Of a DNA stretch of 64,000 nt, positions 22,423 to 34,617 are shown piece after piece. This DNA is from Sphagnum magellanicum (Eukaryota > Streptophyta > Sphagnopsida > Sphagnales > Sphagnaceae): NCBI GenBank assembly GCA_021904315.1, contig CM038924.1, forward strand, positions 12,946,026-13,010,025. The letters run 5' to 3'. The notes under the pieces are model-generated. The model was not told the DNA's origin, searched no databases, and was given only the letters and a program-made list of their open reading frames with translations. The position numbers were made by a program, and so were the translations under genes. How positions within the stretch are numbered: position 1 is the first letter of the stretch; every line of letters starts with the position of its first letter.

Positions 22423-23730
22423 CATAACCTGTGCTAGTAGTACTTTGAGCCTGGCATGAAAATGTTCTAGATTAGGGACCAGCAGTTTCTTTCATATCAT
22501 AATGAAATAGTACATACATCTGCCTATGCTGTAGACATAGCTACCTAGTTTTCAATAGTATTTGACATGTGGCTGTTGCAATGCAATTGATTGGTCACAG
22601 TTGTCCACCATCAGCAATCTTGCCTAAGATCTGTGACATGATTGCAAATCGGCTACCACATATAGTCAGAAGTGTCAATGAGATGAGTTGGTCAGATCTG
22701 AACAGCATAAACCAGTTTGCCCTCAGAAGCAAGCATGGCAAGCAATTGTGAAACTGTTTTTCACTTTCAAGGACTCTAGCAATTGTCTGCTCCAATCATA
22801 TGCCATAAAGTGTTCCAATTTTATGAGTAACCACTTCAGTCTAAAGTGAATTTCTTGATTCATCTTTTGGATAACATTCATGGTAGTGGTATGTAGTATT
22901 CAGGGCTTTGTGTCTATGGTTTAGGTTTCAGAAGTGTTTTAAGGTTTTAATGATATGACTTGCAACTTGTTAGTTGGGTTTGCTCTTCCATCAAGTCAAG
23001 TCCACCACAGATCAAACTCTCTCAGAGAAAAGTAAAAACTTTTGCAAGCCTGTTTGCTTCTGTTAGCTTAGAAGATGATGCTCCAAAGGAGATCCATGGC
23101 TCCCTCCCTCAAGTACATTCCACCTCTCCCACTTCATTTGCCATTTTATATTGCAGTTAGTGTTGCCCCTGAGGGGTTTGTTGTTGCATCATGGAGTAGG
23201 ATCCTTTGTCAATTCTCCAAAAAATTGGTGGGGTCAAAGTCCAATTTGGCTAGGGGATTCTACAGAACCAAGAGGAAGTGTATATCATGAGTCAGTCCTC
23301 CAAGATGGCTTATCAAGATGGCTTTTCTAGGGATTCTTGGGTTACTCGCTCTGCTCTCTGATGACCAATTTATGATGAGGACTTCAAAACTTCTAACAAA
23401 TGGTAAGTGTGATCTGGGCTTGTCACCTCCAGATCTTGCTAGAAAGTCAGAGTCCATAACTGTTCTGAAAATGTTGTTGCTTATCAATGGGCTTCCATTA
23501 GTCCAATGATGTTTACTGCCTGCAATATTTCATCTATATCCTGGGCCAGACTACAAGTTCAGCAACATTGAAAGCTTCTGCCTCCCAGTGGGTGAAATCA
23601 TGCTTCTGGGGTAGGCCTCTGAGTGCAGCAGGCCCTGCTTGAGGTCTTCTTATCCCAACCTATGCTTTTGGCTCTGTTCATGGCATGTGGCCAGATAACT
23701 TCTGAACTACTCAAGAAGCTCTTTGAATTC
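22423..23730. other. 3' flank of the LIL gene and intergenic DNA
   Basis: No recognised gene. Several open frames of 60-75 residues occur (for example 22569-22751, 22960-23160 and 23318-23509) without known motifs or convincing splice partners. The composition is closer to gene flanks than to the AT-rich repeats, so an unrecognised exon cannot be excluded. Confidence 0.4.
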
Positions 23731-23739
23731 AGGCTCTTT

Positions 23740-23965
23740 TCCCCACCTTTGCTTTATTTATAGTCAGCATTCAGTTTTTTTGGTAGTGAGTTTCATTGAC
23801 AGGCTTGGAATCCTCTTTATTTGTAACTTACTGTGGCAGACTGAAGATGGTCAGGAGATGTGTACCCACACCATTTACTGCACAAATATTGGCAAGAAGG
23901 TGAAGTGGAACCCAAATTCTGGTGTTATTCACAGTTCATACCATGTAGGCTCAGCTTCCTGTGAG
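23740..23965. repeat. dispersed repeat family B, copy 1
   Basis: About 220 bp are clearly alignable with 33570-33785. Shared landmarks are TCAGCATTCAGTTTTTTT.GTAG, AGTTTCATTGACAGGCTTG, the phrase GCACAAATATTGGCAAGAAGGTGAAG and TTATTCACA.TTCATA. Here it is open in one frame, but the other copy is frame-broken, so a protein role is not claimed. Confidence 0.7.
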
Positions 23966-26020
23966 TGGAATATCTTCCCTTGAAGGTAAATTTCTCTGAG
24001 AAAGTGTTTCACCTTGGATTCAGGTGTCACAGGCTGATGTGAAGCTCTTCTTTGAGTCTTTTTGTGGTGAGGTAAGCTTGCATGGTGTGCCATACTTCAG
24101 GCCATGTCTGAAGATTTGCTGTTATGGTGCGTTGCCTGTAAGAGCTGTCTGAAAAAGGACATTTGTTGCTGAACCACAGAAATCCTGACAATTCTCTGGA
24201 AACTGCTTGGAGATGGAATGTGCAGGTTGCACAGCTAAGATTGCTGGGGGACTACCATCATTCTACACAAATCACATTTATAGAGTTTGTGATGGTCTGT
24301 TCATTCTCTTCTCTCATCAGTGGCCAACTTCTTTTCATCTCCCCAAAACTGAAGGCAAATCAATATCCAGATATTTGCACAGCATTACTGGCCCTCTATG
24401 CTTGCAGGATGTGTGTATTTAAATTGTGCTAAGTTCAGGTCACACCACAACACAATTATGTCTGTACTGTCTCATTTCATGTAACAACATTTAGACTTAA
24501 ATTCAAGTCTTTGGGGGAGCAATTTGACATCACATGTTGCTGGTCACACAACATCACTTCTTGTCCAGGTAGATGCTGATGCATGGCCTAAGCACATGCT
24601 CACAAGTTTTCCCATGAAGTTATTATTCCATATGTTAAGTTCCACGGTCTCCTGGATCTTCAAAGTAAAAAAGTAGCCAACTGCATTCTATATATCTCTA
24701 GCTGGCAGGCATTGTGCAAGGTTTTAATTGCCACCTAAACCTCAAACATCATCACATGTAGCACTACAATTTGAAGAAGGTACACCCACCCATTTTCCCA
24801 TTTATTCAATCTCTCCTAGAATCAATCTTTCTGCCATTTTCACCATCATCCACCACTGTTTTGTGTGACACTACCCTCCTCATTGATCAGGGACTTCTTG
24901 TGGACACATGCATGCATATTGTGAGCATTTGTTCTTGTGTTTGGTTGTGTAAAAATCAATTTGATTAAAGAAAATGCTGTTGCCTTATAGTAAAAAACTG
25001 TTGGAAAGTATGCAACATGTGGTCAAACTTTTTGTTTATTGGCATTCCTGCAAAGTAGTGTGCTAGTGGATCTGTAATGGACTTTTGTTCAATTAGGTTG
25101 CTGACAAATCTGATTTGAGCTGTATTGGAAGGCAATTTGTATTTTTTCAAACTTGGAACTACCTCAATGCAACATGCAGCTTGGTTAATATGATGGAGTT
25201 CAGCTTTAGATTTTTGAGACCTCATGCAGTGTCAGGCCTTGTAGTGGTGCTCAAGAGTGAGTATGGCAGTTTGGATGTCCTGTGCAGAGTTATTTCCAAA
25301 TTTGTCTTATTATCTCAATGTAAAATCTCAATCCAAGATGCAGTCATATATGAACCACCTAGTCTGTCAGTTAAAAGTTTACACTGGGATACATTATGTT
25401 TGGGTCAGTCAGCATTCTGTCTTCAATGCTCAAGAGCAGCCACATGGCAGATCTGATTTCATATATTTTGTAGGCCTCAAGGGGTGTGTCATTGTTTCTA
25501 TTGGGTGCTTTCATTTCCACCTCCATCTGACAGTCTCACTCATTCAGCTTCATATGGACACTGTTGCAGAATCCCAAGGGTGTGTTGGGAAGTAAAGCAA
25601 TCTAGAGCCATGAATGCTTTCCATTCCAGATACCAAGATCAAACCTCCTGCCATGATTGCTCTAGAAGCCCATATGCTATTGGACAATATGTATTCAATG
25701 CAAACCAAGCTCACGTACCAGATAAAATGGCTGCAACTTGCAATGAGTTTAATGGCAAAATTTGCAAAAACTATGGCATCTTCCCTCAACTGCACAAGAA
25801 ATTAGATCTGCAATACATAGCCTTGGGGGAAAATTCTTGAGCACTGAAACACAAATATTTTTCCAGTGCAAACTTCAATCTCACATGCTATTCTCTGCAT
25901 GAATCTTGCATTGGTTCTATGGGAAAGGATACGAGAAGAAAAAAATCCTGGAAAAATCAGGACACGTAGTTAAAAGAAAATAACATAGGAGCAATGAGGG
26001 TTTGCCCCACATTCAATTTG
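23966..26020. other. intergenic DNA, no recognised gene
   Basis: Open frames of 65-118 residues overlap here on both strands (largest 25484-25840 and 25115-25456 on +). None has a recognisable domain and overlapping frames are equally open, which is typical of non-coding DNA at this composition. Confidence 0.4.
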
Positions 26021-26023
26021 AGG

Positions 26024-26205
26024 TTATCACCGTAGTACCAGGGCCAGTTTGACACTAATTATATCATTTTTTAGAAATGTTTCAAAAAATCAGAAATACA
26101 TTTTTCTGAAGGAAAATGAAGAATGTGATGGAATATTTGAGAATATATCATTTGTCGAAATGAAATCCTCAAAATTAATTCTCATTATCCTCAAAACAGC
26201 CTTTA
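26024..26205. repeat. dispersed repeat family C, copy 1
   Basis: Starts ATCACCGTAGTACCAGGGCC and continues TTTGACACTAATTATATCATTTTTTAGAAATGT, then GGAATATTTGAGA and CCTCAAAATTAATT. The same landmarks in the same order occur at 31310-31480 and 31996-32175. Confidence 0.6.
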
Positions 26206-27720
26206 GAGCTCTGGGAAGGATTTGAACTCAAGATTTTCTAGAGGAAGTTAAAAATTAAAAAGTTATAAAGTACAAGGTCTTGTGTGAAAAAGATGTGTAA
26301 AAATTTGTTATTCAATGTTCATACATCATGATGATGGCTTTAGATTTGAAGTCATGAACACATGTTAAATATTTAAATATTTCAAGAATTGGGGCTGATT
26401 ATCCTACATCAACTTTGATGATTCTTTGAAAAAGGTGAGAATCGCTCAACATTAACTTATACTTGGCATTACCATGTATACTAACTAGTGTTGTGTGTGT
26501 AAATGTAAATATGCACATACCCAACATGAACCATGAAAGTGTAAATCATAAATGCACTTACACAACACAGCCCAACCCAACCCATTACACTTACACTACT
26601 CGGCATGTAAACATTTTTTTACTGCAATTATACTAACATGCATGTAATGTAAGTGATTGTAAAATACATTTATATTACCCGCCTTTATGTACACTTGCCT
26701 AATCAGTAACCACTTAGTAATTAGTTGTGGTGCATCCCAAAGCTTCAAATATAACTCTTTTGCAATAGGCCACTTTGATTGGCCCATCTTCCAAACAAAA
26801 TATGAAACTTTGTGGGTTCCCCTGGATAGAAGTTACAGACCTCACGTTATTCACTTACACGATTTGTAATTGAACCATATAGTGTATATCACATGTAAAA
26901 ATTACCCTAACCCTGTTAAGGGTAGTAGATAGGTTGGTCATTGAACATTTAATGGCTTTAGAGTGTTGAGGTGCATTGGTCTTCGGCTTTTTGGGCATGG
27001 TGTGTAAAGAAAAGTTGTGGCCCATCTCTAAACACACCCACGGCCATTTAGATCATAGCATTTAGACAAAAGATGACAAAAATATGCCCCCCCAAAGGAA
27101 GGGGGTTTCACTTGCTGAAACAAATCTTAAATAAACATTCAGTTACCTTATGAGCAAACACGTTGCAACTTGTGAATGTGTTTTATGTATCTAACAAATG
27201 TCACAAATCTGACCCTTGGATGAACATAATGGAAATGAAATCCAAACGGTTCTTTGTGTAAAAAAGTTCATTATACACAATCGGCCAAGACTTGTTCCAA
27301 AAAAAAATGAAAAACCTCTCCAGCCATGAGGAATCTACCATTTGTCTGACCTTGAAATGTAAGTGGTACCTCCATGTTAAGGTTTCGGTTTTGGGTCTCC
27401 TATTCTTGTAGTTTAACATCAACTATTGCAAGCTCCCTCTCTCATTTCTTCATTGGACAAACTCCTTCATTGTTGTTTGCATTAGTTGCTTGCTTTCTAT
27501 GTAGGTGGTGGCGTGCATGGTTGGTGTTGGAGGATGATTGTGTTGATGAAACTCTCTCTCTACTATTTGCAAGATTTTTGTGTAGGCAATGGCACACAAA
27601 GCTAGTTGGAACATGTGTGTGTTGGTTGCAAGGAAATGAAATCATGGACATTGTTCTCTTGGTTTATTATTTTTTGGTGTGTTGGGCCTTTTGAAATTTA
27701 CCCCAAATTATCTCTTAGTC
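26206..27720. other. intergenic DNA, no recognised gene
   Basis: No supported gene. A 106-residue frame at 27374-27694 contains an internal duplication (SLLFALVACFLCRWW and SLLFARFLCRQW), reflecting a duplicated DNA segment rather than a known protein. Confidence 0.4.
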
Positions 27721-27734
27721 ATTTTCATAAACTT

Positions 27735-28110
27735 TGTCTCCTTCTGGCCTCTTCATGAACTTCCCCTCCCCCTCCCCCTTTCTCACCCATTGCCTTATGA
27801 AAGTTTTGTTTTCTTTTAGCCTTTTCATAAGCTTCGACCCCACTTCTCTCTTGGTCCTTTCATGGGCTACATCTTTTTTAAGTCCTTTTCATGAACTTCA
27901 ACCGCGCCCCCCCCCCCCCCTCAATCCTTGTCCTCTTCATATTTGACCCCTTTCATCCTTAATCCTCTTCAAAGTTTGCAACCCCACCTTTCTCTTCTAG
28001 TCCTCTTCGAATTTGACCCCCTTTTTTATTTTGATTTTCTTCATGAGTTGTGTTGTGTCATCCTCCTAAGATTCGACCCCCCTGCCCACCATGCCCCCTT
28101 TCATAGATAT
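27735..28110. repeat. pyrimidine-rich degenerate minisatellite with a (C)14 tract
   Basis: Seven or more irregular copies of CCTCTTCATGAACTTCNACCCC-like units about 35-60 bases long run along the + strand, with an uninterrupted C run at 27907-27920. No coding frame. Confidence 0.6.
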
Positions 28111-28820
28111 TGTTAACTAAGAAAGGGGGTTGTAGGGTTGTTACAATATGCCCCTTTGCTTTCATTTAAACTCGAGATCTTGCCCTTGCTTTTCTTTTTT
28201 TTTGAGTTGGTGTTATAAACTCAAGGTTAATACCCTTGTAGACTGAAGGATGGGCCTTGAAACCTGCGAGAAAATTATTATGAAATTTGTCTTTAGTTTT
28301 TTTTATTTTAGCTCAAGACCAAACTACTGCAAAATTTGCCCTATATGATTTGTTCACCAACCTTTGAATTATTATATTAATAATAGTACAGGAATTTGCA
28401 ACTCATTGGGGCTTCTTATCATCTCTCTCCTTTCATTTTTGATGTCTAACTTCTTTTGTTGCTTCTTTGTTAAATATTTTTCCTTCTAAAATTTCAAAGT
28501 ATTCTATGGATTTTACTACGTGTGATTGGTTGTAATCCATTAATAGTTATTTTCCCTTTGCCTTCCTTACAAACAAATGTAGCAAGGACAATAAATTTAC
28601 AAATGACAAAGGTGTTTGGGTTGGTTATGGAGTTGCAACCTCTTACATTTCAATTGTAATTCCATCCAAGTCAATAGATAAGTCATAGACAATTGTTGTC
28701 TACCCAATTTCATGTGTGGCGGCAGGACTCGTGGCTTCTTAAATGTAGTATCTTACATTTGGTTGTTTTTATTATCTATGATAATCTATTCTAACCTCTT
28801 TTATTATTACTATTAGTTTA
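28111..28820. other. intergenic DNA, downstream flank of the pogo-type relic
   Basis: No gene seen. This may be the 3' end of the minus-strand transposon that lies next to it, but no terminal repeat was identified. Confidence 0.35.
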
Positions 28821-28824
28821 ACAT

Positions 28825-29450
28825 CTATGTGGTAGTCCCATCTTCCTTTGGTTCCTTTTGGTCATTATCTAATCCATCAAAATCATCATTGTCTCCATTT
28901 AAGATGTTTGTGGCATCTAATGTGTATACTTTAAATGGCCTAGTCTTCCCATCCATAACCCTGGGATTGAAAGGCCAAATTTTTATTATTTTGAACTCAC
29001 CTTTGATATTTTTCTTGGATAATGTTTGTTCCAAACTCTTGTATACCGAACTAACTATTGTGTATTTGTCTAATTCATGGTGATTGTTTCAAACCATTGC
29101 ACTATCTCTCTCTCTCATGAAAGCAATTTTGAATGTTTTAAAGCAATTCACATCTAGGCGTTGTAAGGTATGGGATGTGTGAGTTGGTAATTTGATCATA
29201 TCCAACCCAATTTCTTACACTTATCCTATTGCTTTTAATGTAACATGTGAACCATGTCCATCTAAAATTAAAAGATGCCGATTAGACTAAAAAATATCAC
29301 TTAGAATTGACCTTTTGAAAAATGATAAAAAACTCCTTGAATAAGAAAGATGTCAGTAGATTAGAAGAAATCATTAAATTCATATGGATGTTTGAATCCT
29401 ATTTCATTTGAAAAAATCTTGCAAAGTCAGCTCACTTTAAGTTGACATTT
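28825..29450 (-). pseudogene. pogo/Tigger-like DDE transposase relic (C-terminal half)
   Basis: Read on the minus strand, from high to low coordinates: LLTSFLFKEFF (about 29390), HLLILDGHGSH (about 29270, with the catalytic-type Asp before GHGSH), EIGLDMIKLPTHTSHTLQ and RLDV (about 29190), CFKTFKIAF, and finally IKIWPFNPRVMDGKT followed by an acidic tail. These match the DDE_1 endonuclease pattern of plant pogo-type proteins: LLLDGHxSH, LPPHTSHxLQPLDV and GIxPFNP. Stops and frameshifts break it near 29230, 29110 and 29300. The last 69 codons are still open. The N-terminal CENP-B-like domain was not found, so it is inactive. Confidence 0.75.
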
Positions 29451-30990
29451 GTAATTGATGTGTAGGCAATTGATGTGAAAGTGACATTACACTGGTTTGC
29501 AACTTGCTGAAATCTTTGAGAACAAAAATTGTTAGACCACTTTATTACTCTTAAGATTCTAAATGTTAGATTCAATAATAATATAGATATTTGCTAAAAA
29601 TTTCATGATAAAGTTACTTTACATAGTTAAACATATTTCTACAATTGATGCTTGTGTAAGTTGATCTTGTAAACTTGCTTTTACCTTGGCATCTTGTGTG
29701 CTAGATTTTAGTGTGTTGTGTCCTTCCCCTTGTTTTAGTTGCAAACTTGCTTCTCTTTCATCTTTCCTTGTCAATGATTTTAAACTAGGAACATAAGCTC
29801 TCGGAAATCTTGAACGAACTAATCATGAGCCTTGGATAATGATGATATTCTTGAAGTGATGCTAGAGGAATTCAGAAAATTGAAAAGTTATTCAATTTTA
29901 TGTTTCTCTTATGAGGATATTGTGTTTGTAATTCTTGATTTTGGTAGGAATATAATGTGCTTGGAAAATGTGCAAAGTATTAAAGTGATTTATGTGTCTT
30001 GCTTTGGGAGAAAAATATTTGAATGAGTTAAATGTTTGTTGCTTTGATTATGGCCTCAAAAGGTTGTTTATATCCCTAAACATTAAATCTTGAATTAAAT
30101 AACTCCAACAACAAACACTTTTGTTGTGAAATGGTCTGAAATATTTATATACTGTGTCACGTCCTAACTGAATACCTAGTGTGCTATCTTTGGGCCTAAT
30201 TTTTTTTAAACTACACTCTTAAAAACCCATTACTTGTCTTTGTTAATTGGTTTGTATTTTTGCTTTTATTATTTTCTTTTTTTCATATGAGGAAACAAGG
30301 GGCTTGCAAAAGTGTTCTATGTTATGTCCCATGACCAAACACATCCTTCATCTAAGTGGGGCTGCACACTCAACCCTACTTGTCTAAAATCAACCTATGA
30401 CCGAACACAAAATCATATGATATGTGTAAGTTATTAAAACTAGTCTAACACATTTTTTTGCCACCACAGGTTTGGTTATAAGATGCAATATGCACACTAG
30501 CAAGTGTAACCAAAGGGCATTGACTGGCCTAAATAAGAACATTTGCCATGATCGATCACCAGCCTATGTTCAATGATTGGCATATTTATCCTACACTTAC
30601 ACAAAATGATAGTCCTATACCATATGCAAGCAACAACATCCTTATATATCATACCAACATTGGTTATTATGTTATTGTGGCTATTGAGAAGAACCTTTGG
30701 TTCCAATTTTGCCAAATAAATTGGAACCGTTTTTGGTTCTAGTTTTGTTATGTTTTGAACAAGATTCTAGTTTTTGTGTATGAAACTTTTCTCAGATTCT
30801 CAGTTCATAGTTATTTGATAAATGATTTTTTGGTCATTCCCCATCAGTTGTCAATTAATTTGGTTAAGGTCTAAAGACATAATTACACTTATATTAAACT
30901 TATTTAGGCATAATTATGATAAATTAGGAACGATTAAGGCTATTTCAAGGCAAGTAGGTAGAATCATTTTTTATGTTTGATTAGGCTATA
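29451..30990. other. AT-rich intergenic DNA
   Basis: No recognised gene. Part of 29450-29850 may be the decayed 5' portion of the pogo-type element, but no motif was legible. Confidence 0.4.
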
Positions 30991-31010
30991 CCAGTTCCAG
31001 TTGTAGGGTT

Positions 31011-31031
31011 TAGGGTTTAGGTTTAGGGTTC
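31011..31031. repeat. interstitial plant telomere-like motif (TTTAGGG)n
   Basis: About three TTTAGGG units, one of them missing a T/G. Short interstitial copies of this kind are frequent in plants. It supports a plant-type telomere sequence for the organism but is not a chromosome end. Confidence 0.75.
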
Positions 31032-31229
31032 TATGATGTTCTAGTTTGGCACAAGTCTGGAATAGAACCTGCAGAGTGGTTCCAGCTCTTATTTTCTACA
31101 TGTATTTTTTGGTGCCAATTTGAATTCCAGTTTTGGCAGTTGGTTTGGTTTAGTTCTGATCATTAACCACAGTCAGAACCATGGGTTAATCTCCAATTAA
31201 CCTCCCAAAATTGGCTACTATGCAAAAGC

Positions 31230-31480
31230 CATATCCATAATTTGAGGGCTAAGATGAACCAAACCGCCACCAACACATCATCCATTGGAAGCCTGTTATG
31301 ACCAGTGTTGGGTGGTTACCATCATACCTTGGCGGTTTCGACACAAATTATATTATTTTTAAAAATCCTAAAATTTTCAAATTTTACTTCTCTCAAAGAA
31401 TACATGAGATTTTTTTGGAATATTTGAGATTATTCTTTTTTTTTACACAGAACCTTCAAAATTAATTATTTATTTATTTG
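31230..31480. repeat. dispersed repeat family C, copy 2, with extended left part
   Basis: Contains CATCCATTGGAA...TTATGACCAGTGTTGG, shared with about 1910-1950. This is followed by TTACCATCATACCTTGGCGGTTT and CGACACAAATTATATTATTT, shared with copies at 26024 and 31996. Confidence 0.6.
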
Positions 31481-31995
31481 GTATATATGTAAATCTAATA
31501 GTTGGAGGTTCAATTTTCAAAGACCCGCTGAAAACTGGTTTTCAAATACCCAGCCCCTGTCAGCCCTTTAACTTCAAAGACCCAGAAAGTGCGGTTCTTG
31601 AATTTTGAACCGCATAGGTTATCAATTATCAATATCAAAAAAAATAAAATTGGGTCCCAAGTAGGTTATCAGAAAATGTTGAGTAATAACCATCAGTTAT
31701 GCATAAGGGTAGGTTATCAAATAACCGATTAATAATCACCAGTTAACTTACTTGTTGGTTATACATCAGCTATAAGGTTTTTTTAAATAAAAATAAAACT
31801 GTTTTTTTTCTCTTTTAAAATTTTTAAAAAATTAGTATTTAAATATTGATAACCTACCTAGATAATAATCAGGCCATCCAGGTAGCTCATTAGATTTTGA
31901 AAATTCAACACCGAGCAGTTATCCATTTAACTAATTATCAAGAAAATCAAGAACTGGCTGGTAAGTTATTAATAACAGGATTGATAACTGGTCAA

Positions 31996-32180
31996 GACTG
32001 GTAGATACCATAGTACCTCGGCAGCTTTGACACAAATTATATTATTTGTAAAAATGTCAAAATTTTCCAAAAAAATAAACAAATCAAAAGAACAAAATTC
32101 CATGAACAGAAATAAAGAATCCTTTGAAATATTCAATTTTTCAACATGAAATTTTCATAATTAATTAATTAATTAATTAT
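31996..32180. repeat. dispersed repeat family C, copy 3
   Basis: Starts TGGTAGATACCATAGTACCT and has TTTGACACAAATTATATTATTT and GAAATATTCAA landmarks. It ends in (AATT)n at about 32160-32180. Only about 600 bases separate it from copy 2. Confidence 0.6.
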
Positions 32181-33440
32181 TCCACAAACTGCTCTTGTGT
32201 TACAGTGATCAAAAAGCTCTGGAGCAGAGAACAAGTAACACCTGTGCTGAGCTAAGGAACTGGAACCCAATGGAAAAATTGTCCACCAACTGTCCTTCAT
32301 GGCAGGCAGGTGGCTGTTGGTTCACTCTAGCCTGATTCAAGGACAGATACCATCAGTTTGTGGCTGGTGGTGGTGGAACCTTCTCTTCTGGCCTAATAGT
32401 AATTCTGAAATGTTGGTTTTGAGTTATGAGGATTAGTGATGCTGATAACCAAGGCTTCACTCTCCACACTTTCACTCCATGACCCACACAACATGGTAGC
32501 ACTAGCAGAATATCAGAACATCTTCAGGGGCCCGGAGATACCATACCTACAACGGATGTGAAGCACATAATAATTCGCAAAAGGTTTAGCTGAAAAAAGG
32601 GAAAAGAATTATCAAATTTGTATTGAAATTGTTGAAAATCAAACTGCATTGGGTTTTACTATCACAAATACACAATACAAGGTGTACTTTGCATGTGTAT
32701 TTCTCAACTGTTGATATTCCGAGAAATTAAATTTGAAACTACTTAACCTTTTTTTCCCCTAAAATAAATAAATAAATATTCATCAAAGAAGTGCTGAATA
32801 TCAGCCAGTGTTTTACATTTTAAAACAATAGCTATTAGAATCGGCAATTCCTAAATCAAACTAGGAAGTCTGGCAATTCTTGGCGACTTTTCATGAATCA
32901 CCATGAAATAATAATAAAGTTATGATTTGGTCGTTTTTGGGCACATCCTAAAACCAGTTTAAAGGGATTCTACATTCTATACCAATTTAAAATTAATTCA
33001 TTTCTACATTAAAAATTCAAAGAATCACCCAACACTGGTTTATGTTAACTTCACAAGATCTTTCAGAAGTCACAACTCACCTCTCACAGAAGCAAAGCTT
33101 CTCAAATTGATTGTTGTTACATGGCAATTGTACACTGTCCTCTCAAAGAAAGCTATTGTGCCAGTCAATCTGGACCTTCCTACCTCGAGGTAGATTATGC
33201 TCAAGGTATTCCTCATTCTTTCTAGTCTGTTGATTAGTACTAATCTTGTGATTAGTTCCGCAGGAAACCCACTTTCAAACATTTTGTCACTGTGAGATGC
33301 AATTAATCAAATATCATTTTATGTCTGTAATTTGGCCTGAAAGCCCCAAGGGCTGTCTTTTATTAGGTGAAAGACCCTTGATGACATTACTATTCTGGAT
33401 CAAAAACCATGCTCTGGGTTGGTATAGCCAAAGAGTTTGG
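32181..33440. other. intergenic DNA, no recognised gene
   Basis: No domain or convincing exon. The frame at 33070-33282 on the minus strand has no recognisable content. Confidence 0.4.
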
Positions 33441-33447
33441 CAAAATC

Positions 33448-33563
33448 TTTGTTGCATCTATTGTGTGAAATAGTGTTGAATTTAACAGAACAGATCACAA
33501 AAGCTTTATTGCATCTATTGTGTGAAGTAGTGTCGAATTTGTCAGAGCAGATCACAAAAGCTT
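33448..33563. repeat. tandem duplication, about 58-bp unit
   Basis: Two adjacent copies share TTGCATCTATTGTGTGAA, TAGTGTNGAATTT and AGATCACAAAAGCTTT. They immediately precede copy 2 of repeat family B. Confidence 0.8.
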
Positions 33564-33564
33564 T

Positions 33565-33785
33565 TATTCATATAATCAGCGTTCAGTTTTTTTTGTGGTA
33601 GACAGTTTCAGTGACAGGCTTGTAAATCATCTTTTATCTGTAGCTTTCGAGCTGCTGACCTAATTGGCAAACTGAATACAACTTGGGTATGTTTGCCTGC
33701 ACCATATACTGAACAAATGTTGACAAGAAGTTGAAGGAGAATTCAAATTCCAATCTTATTCACATTTCATACTGATACTTAAGAA
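33565..33785. repeat. dispersed repeat family B, copy 2
   Basis: Aligns with 23740-23965 over its length (AGTTTCAGTGACAGGCTTG, TGAACAAATGTTGACAAGAAG, TTATTCACATTTCATA). It is more diverged and not open in one frame. Confidence 0.7.
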
Positions 33786-34610
33786 ATTTGTAGATAGATG
33801 CATACCTCCCCCGCACCCATGGGCTGTTTCTCCCAAAAGTTTTCCCATACACCCAACATTGGCTGGTCACTGAACAAAACTTTATTAGAAGCTTTGCTGT
33901 TGTTTTCATTTCTGTGTGTCTTTCTTTCTTCTCTTCTATTGTATGTCTTTTGTGTTTCTCTGTGCTCTACTATCATCTGTGTCTTCAACGTTGATTTGCA
34001 ATACTCTATCTCTTTGCTTGGGGTATCTTATGAAGTCTCCATATCCTTCCCTTCTATATTCTTTTGTTATTTTGGGTGTAGAAGTGAGCTAAATTCTAAG
34101 AAGCTTCATTCATTTGTGAACTCACACTATTGTGGTTTTTTTTTTTGGTTTTAGGTTCAAGTTGGTTTATATTGACATGGTTTTTTTGTGTTTAAACATT
34201 AAGCCAGAGTGAGTATTTGTTGCATATTTCATACTTGGTCAGATAATGGAGTAGATTTCATGTGATCATCATGATTGTTTATCAAGTATAGGCTAGAAGT
34301 CTTGGTCTGTAGAGATATTAGATCATGTAATTTGCTTGGTGTCAATTAGAGATTTTTTTCCAGAGAGTGTGTCCTAGATTTGGCTGTTATTTTTGTTAAT
34401 TTAGCCAATTGTTTGAATAGGCTATGAACTATGAGGGATGATAATGATGCATGATTTTCTTTGTTTCTTGAAAAAGGGGTTTTTATGTTTTCCTTCTTTT
34501 GTTTTGTTTTCAAAGTGGTGCAAGCCAATTCAATGTAGAAGCATTACAAGTGGAGTTACAATGTGAATGTGGGTGCAAAGATATTAGAGATTATTGAGAT
34601 GCATGTGATC
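33786..34610. other. intergenic DNA with a 118-residue hydrophobic frame
   Basis: The + frame at 33798-34154 encodes a Ser/Phe/Leu-rich chain with several hydrophobic runs. It has no known motif, and its hydrophobicity follows from T-richness. It is not called as a gene. Confidence 0.4.
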
Positions 34611-34617
34611 ATTAACA

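Noticed and set aside
25484..25840. 118-residue + frame at 25.5-25.8 kb
   Set aside because: Two other frames, one on each strand, are equally open over the same bases and none resembles a known family.
33798..34154. 118-residue hydrophobic frame that could be a membrane protein
   Set aside because: Hydrophobicity follows from T-rich codons. No conserved motif, no start context support and no neighbours of related function.
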